A DNA stretch of 64,000 bases. Source: Aricia agestis. Its lineage: Eukaryota > Arthropoda > Insecta > Lepidoptera > Lycaenidae. Below, piece by piece: positions 12,022 through 23,280 of this stretch. The notes under the pieces are model-generated. The model saw only the letters and a program-made list of their open reading frames with translations, was not told the origin of the DNA and did not search any database. The translations under genes and the position numbers were made by a program. Numbering within the stretch: position 1 is the first letter of the stretch; the number at the start of each line of letters is the position of its first letter. The DNA lies in NCBI RefSeq assembly GCF_905147365.1, contig NC_056408.1, forward strand, positions 7,564,001 through 7,628,000. Reading direction: 5' to 3'.

Positions 12022-12194
12022 TTAGCTGACCCGGCAACAACGCATGTTGGGTCAGCCATATAAATTATTTGTAGTATCAATATAAAAAGTAGATGAAAAC
12101 CTATTGTCAGGCCTAACAAATGTACAAACAAAATTTTATTAAGATCGGTTGAGTTGTTTTGGAGCAGTTCGCGCACAAACACGGTGACATGAGA
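12022..12194 (-). mobile_element. Short Helitron-like element (family 2)
   Basis: On the minus strand it starts TCTCATGTCACCG, carries an AAAACAACTCAACCGAT-type segment and ends in a CAACATGCGTTGTTG hairpin followed by GGGTCAGCTAA. This fits the Helitron 3' signature of hairpin plus CTRR. Related to 27,163-27,441 and 41,936-42,260. Confidence 0.5.
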
Positions 12195-13123
12195 ATTTTA
12201 TATGTTAGTATTCAGAAGATATGGAAACACACTTACTACTCCAACCCCCTTATTAATAAAAATAATTACAAAATTGATACCCTACACAACGTTTTGTCTT
12301 AGTCTATCAAACGCCTTTTACAATATAATAGACAAGGACAAAAGATTTTATCGCCTAAGCACCTTTATTATATGGGTAAATATTTTTATTAGTAAGGGGA
12401 CTTACTTCAGTAAACGCTTGATTTATTTTGCCTTAACAGCATACAATCCGGTTTGTACTTTAGATGATCTTATGAAGACGCGATAGTTTTTTCTTTATAT
12501 CGTTCCACAATATTAGAAACATTGATTCCTTCCTTATCAAGACGACAAACAAAGAGCCTCTTCAGAGTATAGGGGGCCATTTATTTGTCTTCTCAAATTC
12601 AAGTGTTCTCGAGGACACTTTAAACTAGTTGACACACTATTCCTCTCACTTTACTAATCCGAAGGGTGTAAACTTAAACACGTATTGTCACGACGAGTAA
12701 ACAACAACATTATAGGCGCCAGTTTTTAAAGAAAAGTGCCCTACACTAGTGAAAATACTAAAAATATTTACGATATACAAATAATGTGATAATTTCTTTT
12801 AATGAAAAATTATAGAATTTTATAATTTTCAAGCCATTGTGACCTATTCCTACACTATAAAATTATATGGATTTGTTCCTCGTTAAAACGTAAACGTCAT
12901 CAAAGCTTTTGTAAATATATAAGAAAAAAGTAATTTAATTTCAATAAGTAAGAAAAAATCAACTGGAACTAAATATTCAATAGAAAGTTATATCTTTACA
13001 TAATATACTAATCTAATCTTTATCTGTGTCAAACTAAATTCAAGTCTACCCAGCTTTTAAAATTATTTTAATATAACTAAACAATATAATTATGTAATAG
13101 ATACATACTTATAAGTCCTAAAT
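12195..13123. other. AT-rich spacer
   Basis: A 94-codon plus-strand frame (12,202-12,486) begins right after the Helitron. It is rich in I, Y, F and T with no recognisable domain, and is probably chance. Confidence 0.5.
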
Positions 13124-13506
13124 AAATAATATATAATAATAATAATAGCTCCCACACCGGTTTCGGTGACGGTGGCCGGTTTCATTGAAACCAGGCCAGC
13201 TACGCAGGAGTAATTTTTATAGTGCCCAAGTGTGTGCGCAGTACACAAGAGCACTCTCTATTCCTTTACTCTCATAACCCAGTGGGACGGACGACCGACA
13301 CGACTGGCGAGAGATCAGGCGCAGGACCGACTTTTTACATGCCCATCCGACGCATGGATCATCTTACTTGTCAGACAATCAGGTGATCAGCCTGCATTGT
13401 CCTAACCAAACTTGGAAATAACATGTTTCCAACGCGGGAATCGAACCCACGACCTCCGAGTCAAGAGCCGCGCTCTATACCACTAGACTACAAATAATAT
13501 ATAATA
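13124..13506 (-). mobile_element. tRNA-derived SINE (family B) with target duplication
   Basis: On the minus strand the element starts with a tRNA-like head (GTAGTCTAGTGGTATAGAG as A-box region, GGTTCGATTCCC as B box). The body contains CCTGATTGTCTGACAAG and it ends at GGTGTGGGAGCTATTATT. The same 15 bp (AAATAATATATAATA) lie at 13,124-13,138 and 13,492-13,506, a clean target-site duplication. This is a pol III-type retroposon, not a functional tRNA gene: the acceptor stem does not close. Confidence 0.8.
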
Positions 13507-13760
13507 TAATTTTGAATTACTTCTAGTTGTTTGATAGTAGCGCTCAAAGTATTTGAAATATTTATTTCCACAAAAGTTCACCTCCACCGTCTATATTTCA
13601 TTGTGAGTGCATCCTCAAAGTTTGTATTCTGGCCTCGGACACATGATACCTCCACTCCGGCTCTCGATTACAGCTTTTATAATGTACTTCACTTTGTGGG
13701 AGTCGTAAAGTCTTACAATCTACGGAGAAGGTTTTTGTTGGAAATATTTAACTTCATTAC

Positions 13761-14232
13761 TTTTTTTAGGGTTCCGTACCCAAAGGACAAAACGGTACCC
13801 TATTAATAATACTTCGATGTATGTCCGTCTGTCCATCTATATGTCATCAGGCTGTATCTCAAGAATCGCTATAGCTAGACTTCCGAAATTTTCACAAATT
13901 GTGTATATCAGCTGTTGCCGCTATAACAAAAAATATTAAAAATAAAATAAACTTAATATTTAAGGGTACATGCAAAAAACGTGATTTTTTGGCCTTTTTT
14001 GCTCGTAATCAATAATGGTAACATAACTGTTACTGTTACATAACTATTGACTAGAAATTTTTAACAAAATTTGCAATTATATTTGTACTTTAATAATTAA
14101 TAATAATATTAAAATAAACTAAATATTTAAAGGGACTCTCCCATACAAAAACACAATTTTTTGTCTACTTTCACTCTATACCAGTACGGAACCCTCCGTG
14201 CGCGAGTCGACTCGCACTTGGTCGATTTTTTT
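13761..14232 (-). mobile_element. Family C repeat (TACGGAACCC ends)
   Basis: On the minus strand it begins AAGTGCGAGTCGACTCGCGCAC then GAGGGTTCCGTAC, and ends GGGTACGGAACCCTAAAAAA. Inside are the conserved TTTGTATGGGAG and TTGTTATAGCGGCAACAG-like segments. The GGTTCCGTA/TACGGAACC pair is a subterminal inverted repeat. No protein is encoded. Confidence 0.7.
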
Positions 14233-14656
14233 AAATAATTTTTCATCATTTCGTAGATTTTACGAATCCCGAAGCTACTAATATTTGTTGAATATTTTTC
14301 GATTACGATGATGCCAATTAATGGTGAAATGAAAATACAAAGTATCGTATGAAACACGGAATAATTTCGCAAGCGCTAAAATGAACTTGTTTTTGTTTAC
14401 AAAATGAGTTGAAATATTGTTATTTGTTTATTTTATTAAAAGGACTTTAGGCAATCGTTTTTAATGTAATTATAGTTATAGTGAAGAAAGTTTAAAACAC
14501 ATGCAAAAAAAGCTTTAACAAAATAAACAAAGACTTGTTTAATTCTTAAACTGATAAGATAGCATTTAAATTAAAAAGAGACGCTGAAGTTTATTTTAAA
14601 AAATTATTTACTGCATAAAATATATTTTTGACGAATTTACTGCAGTAAACATAATG
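14233..14656. other. AT-rich spacer
   Basis: Separates two family C copies of opposite orientation. Nothing recognised. Confidence 0.45.
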
Positions 14657-15185
14657 AAAAAAAAAACCGGCCAAGTGCGAGTCGGACTCGCGCACCGAGG
14701 GTTCCGACAGCTTAAAGGTATTATAGACCTGAGTATTTGGTATGAATTTCAATTTAATACCTCTACGCGTTTATGAGGAAATGGGTAGTAAGTTTAAAAT
14801 TATTAAAAAAAAATATATTATGTGATGTAACTAAAAATTTATGGTTTTCGTAATTTTTCCTTTATCTATGCTATAAGACGTTGCTTCGTACCAAATTTCA
14901 AGATTCTGAGTTCACGGGAAGCACCCTGTAGGTTTTGATTCCCTTGCAAGTGTCGAAAATATGCGGCATAAACGGCTGTATCTTTTGATTGCGTTGGCTT
15001 AGAAGTTTGATTTTTTCACAGCTTCAAGGGACAGTAGACCTGAGTAATTGATATAAATTTCAGCTTCATACCTCCACGCGTTCCTGAGAAAAAGGGTCTT
15101 GACAGACGGACGGACGGACAGACGGACAACAAAGTGATCCTATAAGGGTTCCGTTTTTTCCTTTTGAGGTACGGAACCCTAAAAA
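14657..15185 (+). mobile_element. Family C repeat, variant
   Basis: Starts CCGGCCAAGTGCGAGTCGG and ends GAGGTACGGAACCCTAAAAA. The interior differs from the 54.9-kb copy (it has GACAGACGGACGGACGGAC near 15,100), so it is a distinct subfamily sharing the termini. Confidence 0.7.
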
Positions 15186-15686
15186 GTATATATAAAAAGA
15201 GAAAAGTTTAAAATATTTCATAAAAAGTAAACTCTTCAAAATCTCCTTACCTCCGGTATCCTTGAAACAAATAGCAACATGGAAGACAAGTCCAAAGTGT
15301 ATATAGAACAAAAGTTTTCCCAACAACATCATTATAGTCACATCGCACAAATCAACGAAAATAAATTAAAAGTTCACTTCATTGCGTGAACGATAAATAA
15401 AAGTTCACTCTATTTCATATTATTTGGAAGCATTTATTCGTAGCGCACGCAAGTTCGTAGCGGCCGGCGTAGCGGTACTACGTACGTCTGCCTACGACCG
15501 CGTAGACCGACTACGAGATTCCTTCCCGTCGGACTTGTGTTGGCGAAATGCGCCGGTATGGTGCACATGCGCAAGCTATGTTATACTTTCAACTTTGACT
15601 TAGTAATAGTATTATTTTTTTACTGTAATATTATTAATATGTAAAGCTTATTACTATTTACACGTTTTTTATACACATTATTTATA
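15186..15686. other. Spacer with a CGTAG/CTACG cluster
   Basis: Between about 15,434 and 15,522 the pentamer CGTAG or its complement occurs about eight times in GC-rich sequence (GCGTAGCGG, GCGTAGACC, CTACGAG). This is out of keeping with the surrounding AT-rich DNA. Confidence 0.5.
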
Positions 15687-16110
15687 CGTGGGAGAGCCGT
15701 GCTTCGGCACGAATGGGCTGGCTCGACCGGAGAAATACCACGTTCTCACAGAAAACCGGCGTGAAACAGCGCTTGCGCTGTGTTTCGCCGAGTGAGTGAG
15801 TTTACCGGAGGCCCAATCCCCTACCCTATTCCCTTCGTTCGTTCGTTTTCGCGGAATATTGCTAAAAATAATAACAAACTAAATTTAAACTATGGATTTC
15901 CGCAAAGTAACGCCTGATTCCATTAACTACTATTCCCTTCCCTTCCCATCCCTACCCTCCTAGGGGAGCCTATTACCATATTCCCTCTTAAAAGGCCGGC
16001 AACGCACCTGCAGCTCTTCTGATGCCGCGAGTGTCCATGGGCGACGGAAGTTGCTTTCCATCAGGTGACCCGTTTGCTTGTTTGCTTGTTTCATTTCATT
16101 AAAAAAAAAA
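15687..16110 (+). mobile_element. Family B repeat, near full length, with nested insertion
   Basis: Runs from CGTGGGAGAGCCG through GGCCGGCAACGCACCTGC to a poly(A) tail at 16,101-16,110. Its pyrimidine tract is interrupted by 94 bp at 15,836-15,929, listed separately. Confidence 0.75.
15836..15929 (-). mobile_element. Tiny 5'-truncated retroposon with (CGAA)n tail
   Basis: The insert is bracketed by CTATTCCCTT at 15,826-15,835 and 15,930-15,939, a 10-bp target duplication. On the minus strand its 3' end is a (CGAA)n-type tail (plus strand CGTTCGTTCGTT). Only about 80 bp of body remains and the family is not recognised. Confidence 0.55.
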
Positions 16111-16550
16111 CTGAACGTTTAGCAATACCATTTTTATAGCCACTATTATATAATTCTTTGGACTATGTCTGCTTTGGTTATTAGGTAATACTATTTTTAT
16201 ACGATAATATTACGTTATACTGTGAACTTTGTTTTGACCGCTAAATACTAATATTATTTTAATCCATAATCAAGTTATTCTATACTTTGATTGCTTTAAC
16301 TGCTAATAGTAACAATATTTTTAACCCATGTTAATCATTTTTTTACTTTTGGGGTATTAGTACAGTTAGGAATTTTTTATGTTATTTATTCTAAAATAAA
16401 CGTAATAACATTTTCTTTACAATTTTATATTGTTTTAAATACTACACTTCCACATAATTAATTATAATAGCTTATAAGAAGAACAATTTTTATTTTATTT
16501 TTTTTAATTATTTTTAATAACATCATCCGATCAATCGTTAAGTTCGTCAC
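16111..16550. other. AT-rich spacer
   Basis: No shared repeat, gene or strong structure seen. Confidence 0.45.
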
Positions 16551-16629
16551 TATAACATTATCGATTTTAATAATTTTTTCAGTGGCTATATATTTTATAC
16601 CCGTGCGACGCCGGTGCGGGTCGCTAGTA
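16551..16629 (+). mobile_element. Helitron-like 3' end
   Basis: A hairpin formed by ACCCG and CGGGT around a GC-rich loop (16,599-16,622) is followed closely by CTAG and then T, which fits a Helitron 3' terminus. The 5' extent is unclear. Confidence 0.35.
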
Positions 16630-16669
16630 ATATATTATAATACCAGTGCCAGTACCAGACCAGTGCCAA

Positions 16670-17812
16670 ATGCTGTTAAGGGAGAGAGATGATAATGAAA
16701 AAGAAATGCTATCTGTATTACAAAAGAATAAAGAGTTAAAATTAGAACTTAACAAGTTAAGCTTAGACTTTGATGACATTCAGAAACAAAACATGGAACT
16801 ACAGAGCATCGTCGACGGCTTCGACCAATGCAGGGAGGAGTTTGAAAACACTCTCAAGAACTCGGCTAACTTAAAAATCAAACTGAATAATGCTGAGGAC
16901 TATATTTTAAAGCTTGAAGAACAAATACATGTTCAAAGTGCCACCCAAACACAAACTTTATTTGATGAACTCATTTGTAACAAAAGTAAGTTTGATTCTA
17001 ACAGAAAATCATGTAACGTTGACATTTCTACTATTGATTTGACCGGTGACGATACATTACCACTGTGTAAAATGAATAGTAAGAAAAAATTAAAGAAATA
17101 CATTAAAATCAGAAAGTGCATCAAACAATACTGTAAACTGTCACTGAAAAATAAAAAATGTATAAATAACTTATCAAAACTTGCTAAAGAAAACCAAAAA
17201 TTGAATAATTTGCTAAATTGTAAAATTGACTTAGAGCAAATTAAATGTAGCTATGAGGCTGATGTATGCAACCTTCAGGACGAAATTTCAATACTCCTAG
17301 ACTCCTTGGATAATTTGAAAAAGAAATATGAATTGTCACAGCAAGAAATGCAGGGGCATATATCAGCTATGAATGATCTGCTCGAAGTGACTCATTACAA
17401 TGAGGAGCGGGTTTACTCTCTATTGAGGGTCAACGGCTTCTCAAATAAAACAGATCTCTCTGTCTTAAATAAAGTAGCAGATATATGTTCCAGTCAGAAG
17501 GTGCTTGCTGAATGCCCAACACACATTACTTTGTTCAGTGACGAGTTAGGTAAAGATTTGGCTGTATATTTGAATAGAATGTGTATTGGACAATCTATCT
17601 CTAATTTTTGTATGCCCGGAGCTACATACAGTGAAATTTTAAAAAGGGCCTTAACTATGAATTATTGTCCGAATACTACATTAATAATTTTAGTTGGGAG
17701 GAAAGGAAAGGTAAATAGGAAACAGATGACTGAATTTTTGGACCAGTTATTTAGTATTGAAAATCTTAAAAAAGTTTACTTTTCCTTATATACAAATGTT
17801 GCCAAAGAGTGA
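16670..17812 (+). CDS. LINE ORF1: coiled coil plus SGNH-hydrolase-like domain
   Basis: First ATG at 16,670 (the frame is open to an upstream GTG at 16,646). This gives 380 residues before a stop. The N-terminal half is lysine/leucine-rich with heptad character (about residues 7-90 and 140-235), indicating a coiled coil that probably trimerises ORF1p on the LINE RNA. The last 95 residues resemble the esterase (SGNH) fold known in ORF1 of CR1-like LINEs: SDELGKDLA at block I, MPGATYSEI at block II and LIILVGRKG where a G-x-N-D block III is expected. The catalytic Ser and Asn blocks look altered, so hydrolase activity is doubtful. A one-base insertion around 17,808 creates the stop. The frame continues to about 18,000 (DNKENFARYQLNS...). 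Confidence 0.7.
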   Translation: MLLRERDDNEKEMLSVLQKNKELKLELNKLSLDFDDIQKQNMELQSIVDGFDQCREEFENTLKNSANLKIKLNNAEDYILKLEEQIHVQSATQTQTLFDELICNKSKFDSNRKSCNVDISTIDLTGDDTLPLCKMNSKKKLKKYIKIRKCIKQYCKLSLKNKKCINNLSKLAKENQKLNNLLNCKIDLEQIKCSYEADVCNLQDEISILLDSLDNLKKKYELSQQEMQGHISAMNDLLEVTHYNEERVYSLLRVNGFSNKTDLSVLNKVADICSSQKVLAECPTHITLFSDELGKDLAVYLNRMCIGQSISNFCMPGATYSEILKRALTMNYCPNTTLIILVGRKGKVNRKQMTEFLDQLFSIENLKKVYFSLYTNVAKE

Positions 17813-18001
17813 TAATAAAGAAAATTTTGCTAGATATCAGCTGAACAGCCTTATGTATACTGCTGTAAATAATAATTGTATAATTTTGAATGACTCACAT
17901 AAGGAATGTCAGGTTATAGATATCAATAATTTAGATTTTAAGGTATCCACAATGAAAAGAGATAAGTTCTTCTTATCTAATTTTTATAAACGACGTATAG
18001 C

Positions 18002-19433
18002 CAAGTTGCTATTATTAAATCAATAATTGATATCGTAGCTCCTCATCTAGCAATGATTTTTAATGACTGCATAAAAAATGGTGTTTTTCCTGACTTGATG
18101 AAGCATAGCAAGATTGTTCCTTCATTTAAAGCCGGGACTAAATCGGATCCCACTAATTTCAGGCCTATATTGATTCTACCGACCTTTAGTAAAATATTTG
18201 AAAAAAATATTTTAAAACAATTACTAGTGCATTTTAATTCAAATAATTTGCTGCACGATAACTAATACGGATTTACTAAGGGTCGATCCACAACGGATGC
18301 TGGTATAGGACTTCTTTGTAGTATTTTTGAAGCTTGGGAGGAGTCGCAGGATGCCTTAGGTGTGTTTTGCGATCTCTCCAAAGCCTCCGATTGTGTTGAG
18401 CATGCTACATTGATCAGGAAACTGCGCCACTACGGCATAAAGGACTCTGCTCTCAGCCTTTTGACTTCTTACCTTAAAAATAGGACTCAAAGGGTTGAGG
18501 TAAATAGTAAAAGGTCCAATGGAACCAAAATAGAATTAGGTGTCCCACAGGGATCTATCTTAGGCCCATTTCTTTTTCTCATCTATATAAATGACTTACC
18601 TTATCTAGTAAAGGATAATAATAATGAGATAGTGCTTTTTGCTGATGACACTTCACTTATTTTTAAAGTGAAGCGACAACAGTCGAACTACGACGAGGTA
18701 AACAGTGCTCTCTCAAAAATAGTACATTGGTTTAATGTTAATAACTTACTTTTAAATTCTAGTAAAACTAAATGTATAAAGTTTACTTTGCCCAATGTTA
18801 GGCAAGTCCAAACCAATGTGCTATTAAATGATGAGAAGATGAATTTGGTAGATAACACTGTATTCCTAGGTGTTACACTTGATAGTAAATTACAGTGGGG
18901 TCCTCACATTGCTAATCTAGCAGATAGGCTCAGTTCTGCAGCATATGCAGTCAGAAAAATTAGAGAAATTTCTGACGAAGACACGGCACGATTAGTATAT
19001 TTTAGTTATTTTCATAGTAAGATGTCATATGGAATCCTTTTATGGGGAAACGCTGCCGACATTAATACAATATTTATGCTGCAGAAGCGAGCCATACGTT
19101 CTATTTTAAAGAAATTGGTATTCTAACTGTTGCTTCTCAATACATTTTGGATAATGTAATATATGTTAGAAAAAATATAAATAAATTTAAAGTTAAAAGT
19201 GACATTCACTGTAGAAATACTAGAAATAAGCACAAGCTGGACATGCCAGTGATCAGACTTAGTAAAGTCAGCAAATCTTTTAAAGGTCAATGTATACGCC
19301 TTTACAATAAAATCCCAGAAAACGTTAAAAATCTTTCCATTAATAAATTTAAAAAGTAGTCAAAGAGCGTTTGTGTGCCAAAGCTTATTATAAGGTCAAT
19401 GATTTCATAGAAGATGGCACATCTTGGGAGTAG
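18002..19433 (+). pseudogene. LINE reverse transcriptase, 3' part, broken
   Basis: Recognised by FRPILILPTFSKIFEK (18,150-18,200), GVPQGSILGPFLFL (near 18,540), the catalytic FADD (near 18,645) and a C-terminal WGNAADINTIFMLQKRA segment. Start: the RT frame is open from about 18,002, joined directly to ORF1 C-terminal sequence, so endonuclease, linker and RT fingers were deleted. Breaks: an in-frame TAA at 18,266 just before a YGFTKGRST motif, a frameshift near 19,118, and another near 19,355. The reading resumes to a TAG at 19,431-19,433. The core DD of the palm is retained, but the enzyme cannot be made from this copy. Confidence 0.8.
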
Positions 19434-19972
19434 GATGGCTTCTTGCAAGGCTACTTCTACATTATTATATTATGACTTACAATTATGTATGTTGACATTG
19501 TATATAATATTAAGTTACAAAATTGTATACTTTATTTTAAAAGAATAATTATTCTCTCACTTTTTTGGTAAAAAGTGGAACCCGTGCGAGTTTCTTACGC
19601 CGGTTCTTCTCGCCGGGGTAGTTCCCGAACCGGTGGTAGGCATCAGGTAGACATTCTGAAAAAATTTGATTCAAATTTACTCAGAAATAAAACATTTTTT
19701 ATTAAATATAAATCTATTTATTCCCAACATGCAAAGTTGGGAGGAACATAAGCTATAATGTTCAGTCCAATTCGTGTCTTTGTAGTTTGGAAGTTTTGTT
19801 TGAGACTGGTTCCGGTCCCGACTCCGACTTTTCTGTTCCACTGGATACAACTGTTATAATTAAATCTCAAGCATTTGATATCTCATACTGTTTGTGACTT
19901 TTGACCTACTTGTTAAACTGGAGTTAGTATTATATTACTGTACTTCTAAAAACAAAGTCCTTAATTAAAATA

Positions 19973-20222
19973 TGACGATCTCTGTGGCTCAGTTGCTGGG
20001 CTATTGGTAGATTGGTATCCCGCCGACGGAACAAAAAGTTTTTCAAAGTTCCTGGGTCATAGATGTGTATTAAATATGTGTATAATATAATAAAAATCTT
20101 AAATATAATATGTATAGTATAAATGTATTAAATATATTTCCGTTGTCTGGTACCCGTAACCCAAGTCCTTCAGGTACTTAGCACGAGGCCAGACTGAGGT
20201 GGTGTGAAGCGTCCATAGATAT
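19973..20222 (+). mobile_element. SINE family A with deleted promoter B box
   Basis: The head keeps CTGTGGCTCAGTTG but jumps from TTGGTAGATTGG to ATCCCGCCGACGG, losing the GGTTCGA of the B box. The body is intact. The copy should be transcriptionally dead. Confidence 0.75.
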
Positions 20223-20691
20223 AAAAAAAAGATTGACATTATAAAACTGTTGGAAGTGATAGAAATATCGTCGTGTCGTTTTACAAAGCTGGCAACTTTC
20301 TTAATGTTTATAATATTTTATTATAAACAGTCAGAATATTTATCGTAGTATTATGTTATTTTCTGCTTTGCTGACAATATTAATTATTAGGTAAGTTATA
20401 TTGATGCGGTTTACAAAGTTGTTTTTAAAAGACTTCAAAATACTTTGCGCCACTTATAACAAAACTACACACTCCTTTTCAATATAAAGTACACAAGAGC
20501 GCCGAGTTTATGTCGCTAAAGTATCCCATAAAAGGAGAAAGAATAACATCGACGTAGAATCATTTGAATCTAAGCTAATAGTATTTAAATCCGGGCTAAG
20601 CCGGGGCGCTTAGACAAGTGATTATCCTATTGCTGGGCAAATACCAGGCGATTTAGTGAATCCATTCCCCGCGGACAAAGAATATATTAAC
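20223..20691. other. Spacer
   Basis: Only a short GC-rich patch (CCGGGCTAAGCCGGGGCG near 20,592), reminiscent of one near 10,050. No gene. Confidence 0.4.
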
Positions 20692-20820
20692 GACGTAGAG
20701 AATCGTCATTCGATACACTTAATAGATAAACGTGGCTGAGTGTGTCTGGATAAGTACCGACGCGACGTAGAGACTCGTCATTCAATACACTTGATTATAT
20801 AATGTTGTGATTCGTGGCTA
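20692..20820. repeat. Degenerate tandem duplication, ~71-bp unit
   Basis: GACGTAGAGAATCGTCATTC plus GATACACTT at 20,692 recurs as GACGTAGAGACTCGTCATTC plus AATACACTT at 20,763. Both units continue to a CGTGGCT motif. The copies have diverged visibly. Confidence 0.6.
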
Positions 20821-21697
20821 GAATTAGGAAATTGTTTGACAAATTAACCCACAAACACCAAAATAAACAGCCCTACCAGACTCTTTATTTTATCACAAGA
20901 GAGACAATTGTCTCACATTCTTGTCAATATTAAGCATGCGTTATTTTGCAAAAACATTAAATATGGACATTATATATAAAAAAAATGTGTAATTCAAATT
21001 TGGGCTCGATTTCTCATTAGCAAAATGTCACCTCTGTATCTCGGTCTTCGGACTACTTCATTGATTCACTTCTGTGATTTGTTTTTTAATTCGAAAATAA
21101 ATTTAAAATGTTGAATAAGAGTTAGCACCAATTTAATAAATATACATTCCTAGATGTTGCTTGCGATATCTTTGGATATATTATTGCCCCTAAAATAAAA
21201 AAAATACATAACATAATACTGACTGCTTTAATATATTTACTTCCAATTAAAATATTATATGCACAGAAATATGTCAACGAACACAAAAAAGTAGCGTAAA
21301 CACATCAATATTTCTTAATATTTGGTGTACTAATGGAATTAATTTATCAGGCTAATATTTCCCCTTACGTTATTTCCCCGTTATATTTATTAATGGCTGT
21401 ATTTATATGCGACATGTTGTATTTAGTGGGAATCCCCTACAGCACACCTGCACCCCAGAACAGTAGAATCAAGATTGATACAGATGTGATTTGGCATGCT
21501 TACCTAAGAGTAGTAACATTGCAGTATTGTACATTCCATTTAATATTATTTGTTTGTCTGAAATTAATTACCACTACAGCATAAACGAGTAGGGCTATTA
21601 TAAAATCTACTAATAGTCTATGAAAATAATATGTTCAATAGTTTAGGTGTTACGGGCGATGGAATAAACATTAAGCATACCTACATATTGTTAATAA
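20821..21697. other. Spacer
   Basis: An 83-codon plus-strand frame (21,333-21,584) encodes a partly hydrophobic peptide with no recognisable domain. It is left uncalled. Confidence 0.45.
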
Positions 21698-21971
21698 TAA
21701 TAATAATATATATGGACGCTTCACACCACGTCAGTCTGGCCCCGTGCTAAGTACAAGGACTTGTGTTACGGGTACCAGACAACGGAAATATATTTAATAC
21801 TTTTATACCATACATATATTTAAGATTTTTATTATATAATACATATGTATATTTAATACACATCCATGACCCAGGAACTATTAAAACTTTTTGTTCTGTC
21901 GGCGGGATTCGAACCCGCGACCCCCGGCTTTAGCTACTAACAGCCCACCAACTGAGCCACAGAGGTCGTCA
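21698..21971 (-). mobile_element. SINE family A
   Basis: Minus-strand copy with A box GTGGCTCAGTTGGTGGGC and B box GGTTCGAATCC both intact, and an (ATT)n 3' tail at 21,692-21,710. One of the best-preserved heads in the window. Confidence 0.85.
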
Positions 21972-22623
21972 GAATACATATTTTATACATAATTATATAT
22001 TTATATTTATACACCCGAAAATCATTACGATTTACACTCAGTTAATGTTTTTAATGCTTATTGTTTAACATTTCGTAATTTAACCTTTGATTAAAAATCT
22101 TTATTTATAATTCTTACTCACCTAATATCAAGCGACATTCAAAAGTCCGCCAAAATACGTCGAACGCCCGAAAAATACGGGCTTCATTTAATTTGTACAT
22201 ATTTGTGTTGACTGAGGGTCATCTTTTGTGTTCTGAAACAAACTAACCTTTGTGTTCATGTCCTTGAGCGGTGGTTTTCTTATCTGTTTTCATTCATTTA
22301 TTTCGTGTGTTGTTTCTTAAAACACGACGTAAATGTGGAGCTGGATATATAATTAATGAAAATGAGGCTTGATTAGAATTACTTGAGTAATTCAGGGAAA
22401 CTTACCTTTTTAGTGACCTTTAAATGATTGATTCAAAAGAAACAACTTATTTTTTAAACCAAAATTGCAAAAACACAGAAATAGTGCGTTCTGTTCTGAT
22501 AACAGGGTCACCGATTTATCTGTTACTACAACATTGATAAGTGTTTGAAACTTCAGAAACTTCTAGAGACTACTTAACAAATTCATAATCATTAGAGAAG
22601 AGAATAGAAGTAGATGTATTTCA
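21972..22623. other. Spacer
   Basis: No shared repeat or supported frame. Confidence 0.45.
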
Positions 22624-22793
22624 AAATGTATTATCGAGGAAATTGATTCCTTGGCAGTTGACAGACCAATGTCATTTGATCGGATCTTGTCAATTCAATG
22701 TTGATTGTGATCTGTCGGTTGGGTTTGACGTAACGCGACAAAACTACGTAGGTCCCCCATCTGCCTAGGAATCAACCTCTCTGGTGGTACATC
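22624..22793. mobile_element. MITE, second copy of the 53.1-kb family
   Basis: Terminal repeats around GGAAATTGATTCC and GGAATCAACCTCT, and an interior (TTGACAGACCAATG, GTTGATTGTGATCTGTC, GGGTTTGACGTAACGC) that matches 53,013-53,177 almost base for base in places. Confidence 0.65.
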
Positions 22794-22934
22794 CGTAAAT
22801 AGTATGTTCATAATTTGTATACAGACAGCTTAGTTACATTCATTGTCTAGTACGTTACAATCTTTGCAATCAAACTATTGTATAACTGTAACGCCTGCTT
22901 ATTTCGTTCTATGAGTTCGATTATTCTATTAGTA

Positions 22935-23280
22935 AAGTGTTTTTTTTATTTATTTATTTAAGGTCGTTTTTTAACACCAAAGGTCATTAACGACCACAAT
23001 AATTAACAATAGAATACAATCGAACTTAAATTATAACAAATATTAAAACATCTAAACTAATTTATAAACATTAATCATTTTCAAAAAAATTAAGGTCTGA
23101 TCACAGCCATTTTTACTCAAACGTTCCTTGAGACTATTTGGTAAACAACATAATTGTTTTTCTGTATTGTGAGAGCTGAGCATTCCTAAAGTGGGATTGT
23201 TTACACATATTTAGTAAAAATTGACGGACAATTATACATGTAAATGAGCATGAAAATTACGACGGTGCTTCCCGGGGGGT
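22935..23280 (-). mobile_element. Probable LINE 3' end
   Basis: An (ATTT)n run at 22,948-22,963 reads as an (AAAT)n tail on the minus strand. It is followed by sequence like a 3' UTR. No coding remains, so the assignment rests on the tail only. Confidence 0.3.

Larger units (their letters stand above)
16635..19700 (+). mobile_element. Decayed CR1/Jockey-type LINE
   Basis: A non-LTR retrotransposon with, in order, a coiled-coil/SGNH-like ORF1, an abrupt junction near 18,000, the distal reverse transcriptase with its C-terminal extension, and a 3' UTR ending in AATAAAACATTTTTT. The 3' UTR includes GTTCTTCTCGCCGGGG, common at the ends of lepidopteran LINEs of this group. The apurinic-type endonuclease and first part of the RT are absent, so this copy cannot move itself. 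The exact clade (CR1, Daphne, L2 or Jockey) would need a tree of the RT. Confidence 0.8.

Noticed and set aside
12202..12486. 94-codon hydrophobic frame
   Set aside because: Follows directly on a Helitron-like end; AT-driven residues and no recognisable family.
13430..13497. Functional tRNA gene on the minus strand
   Set aside because: A and B boxes are present, but no acceptor stem closes and the sequence continues into a SINE body with target duplications.
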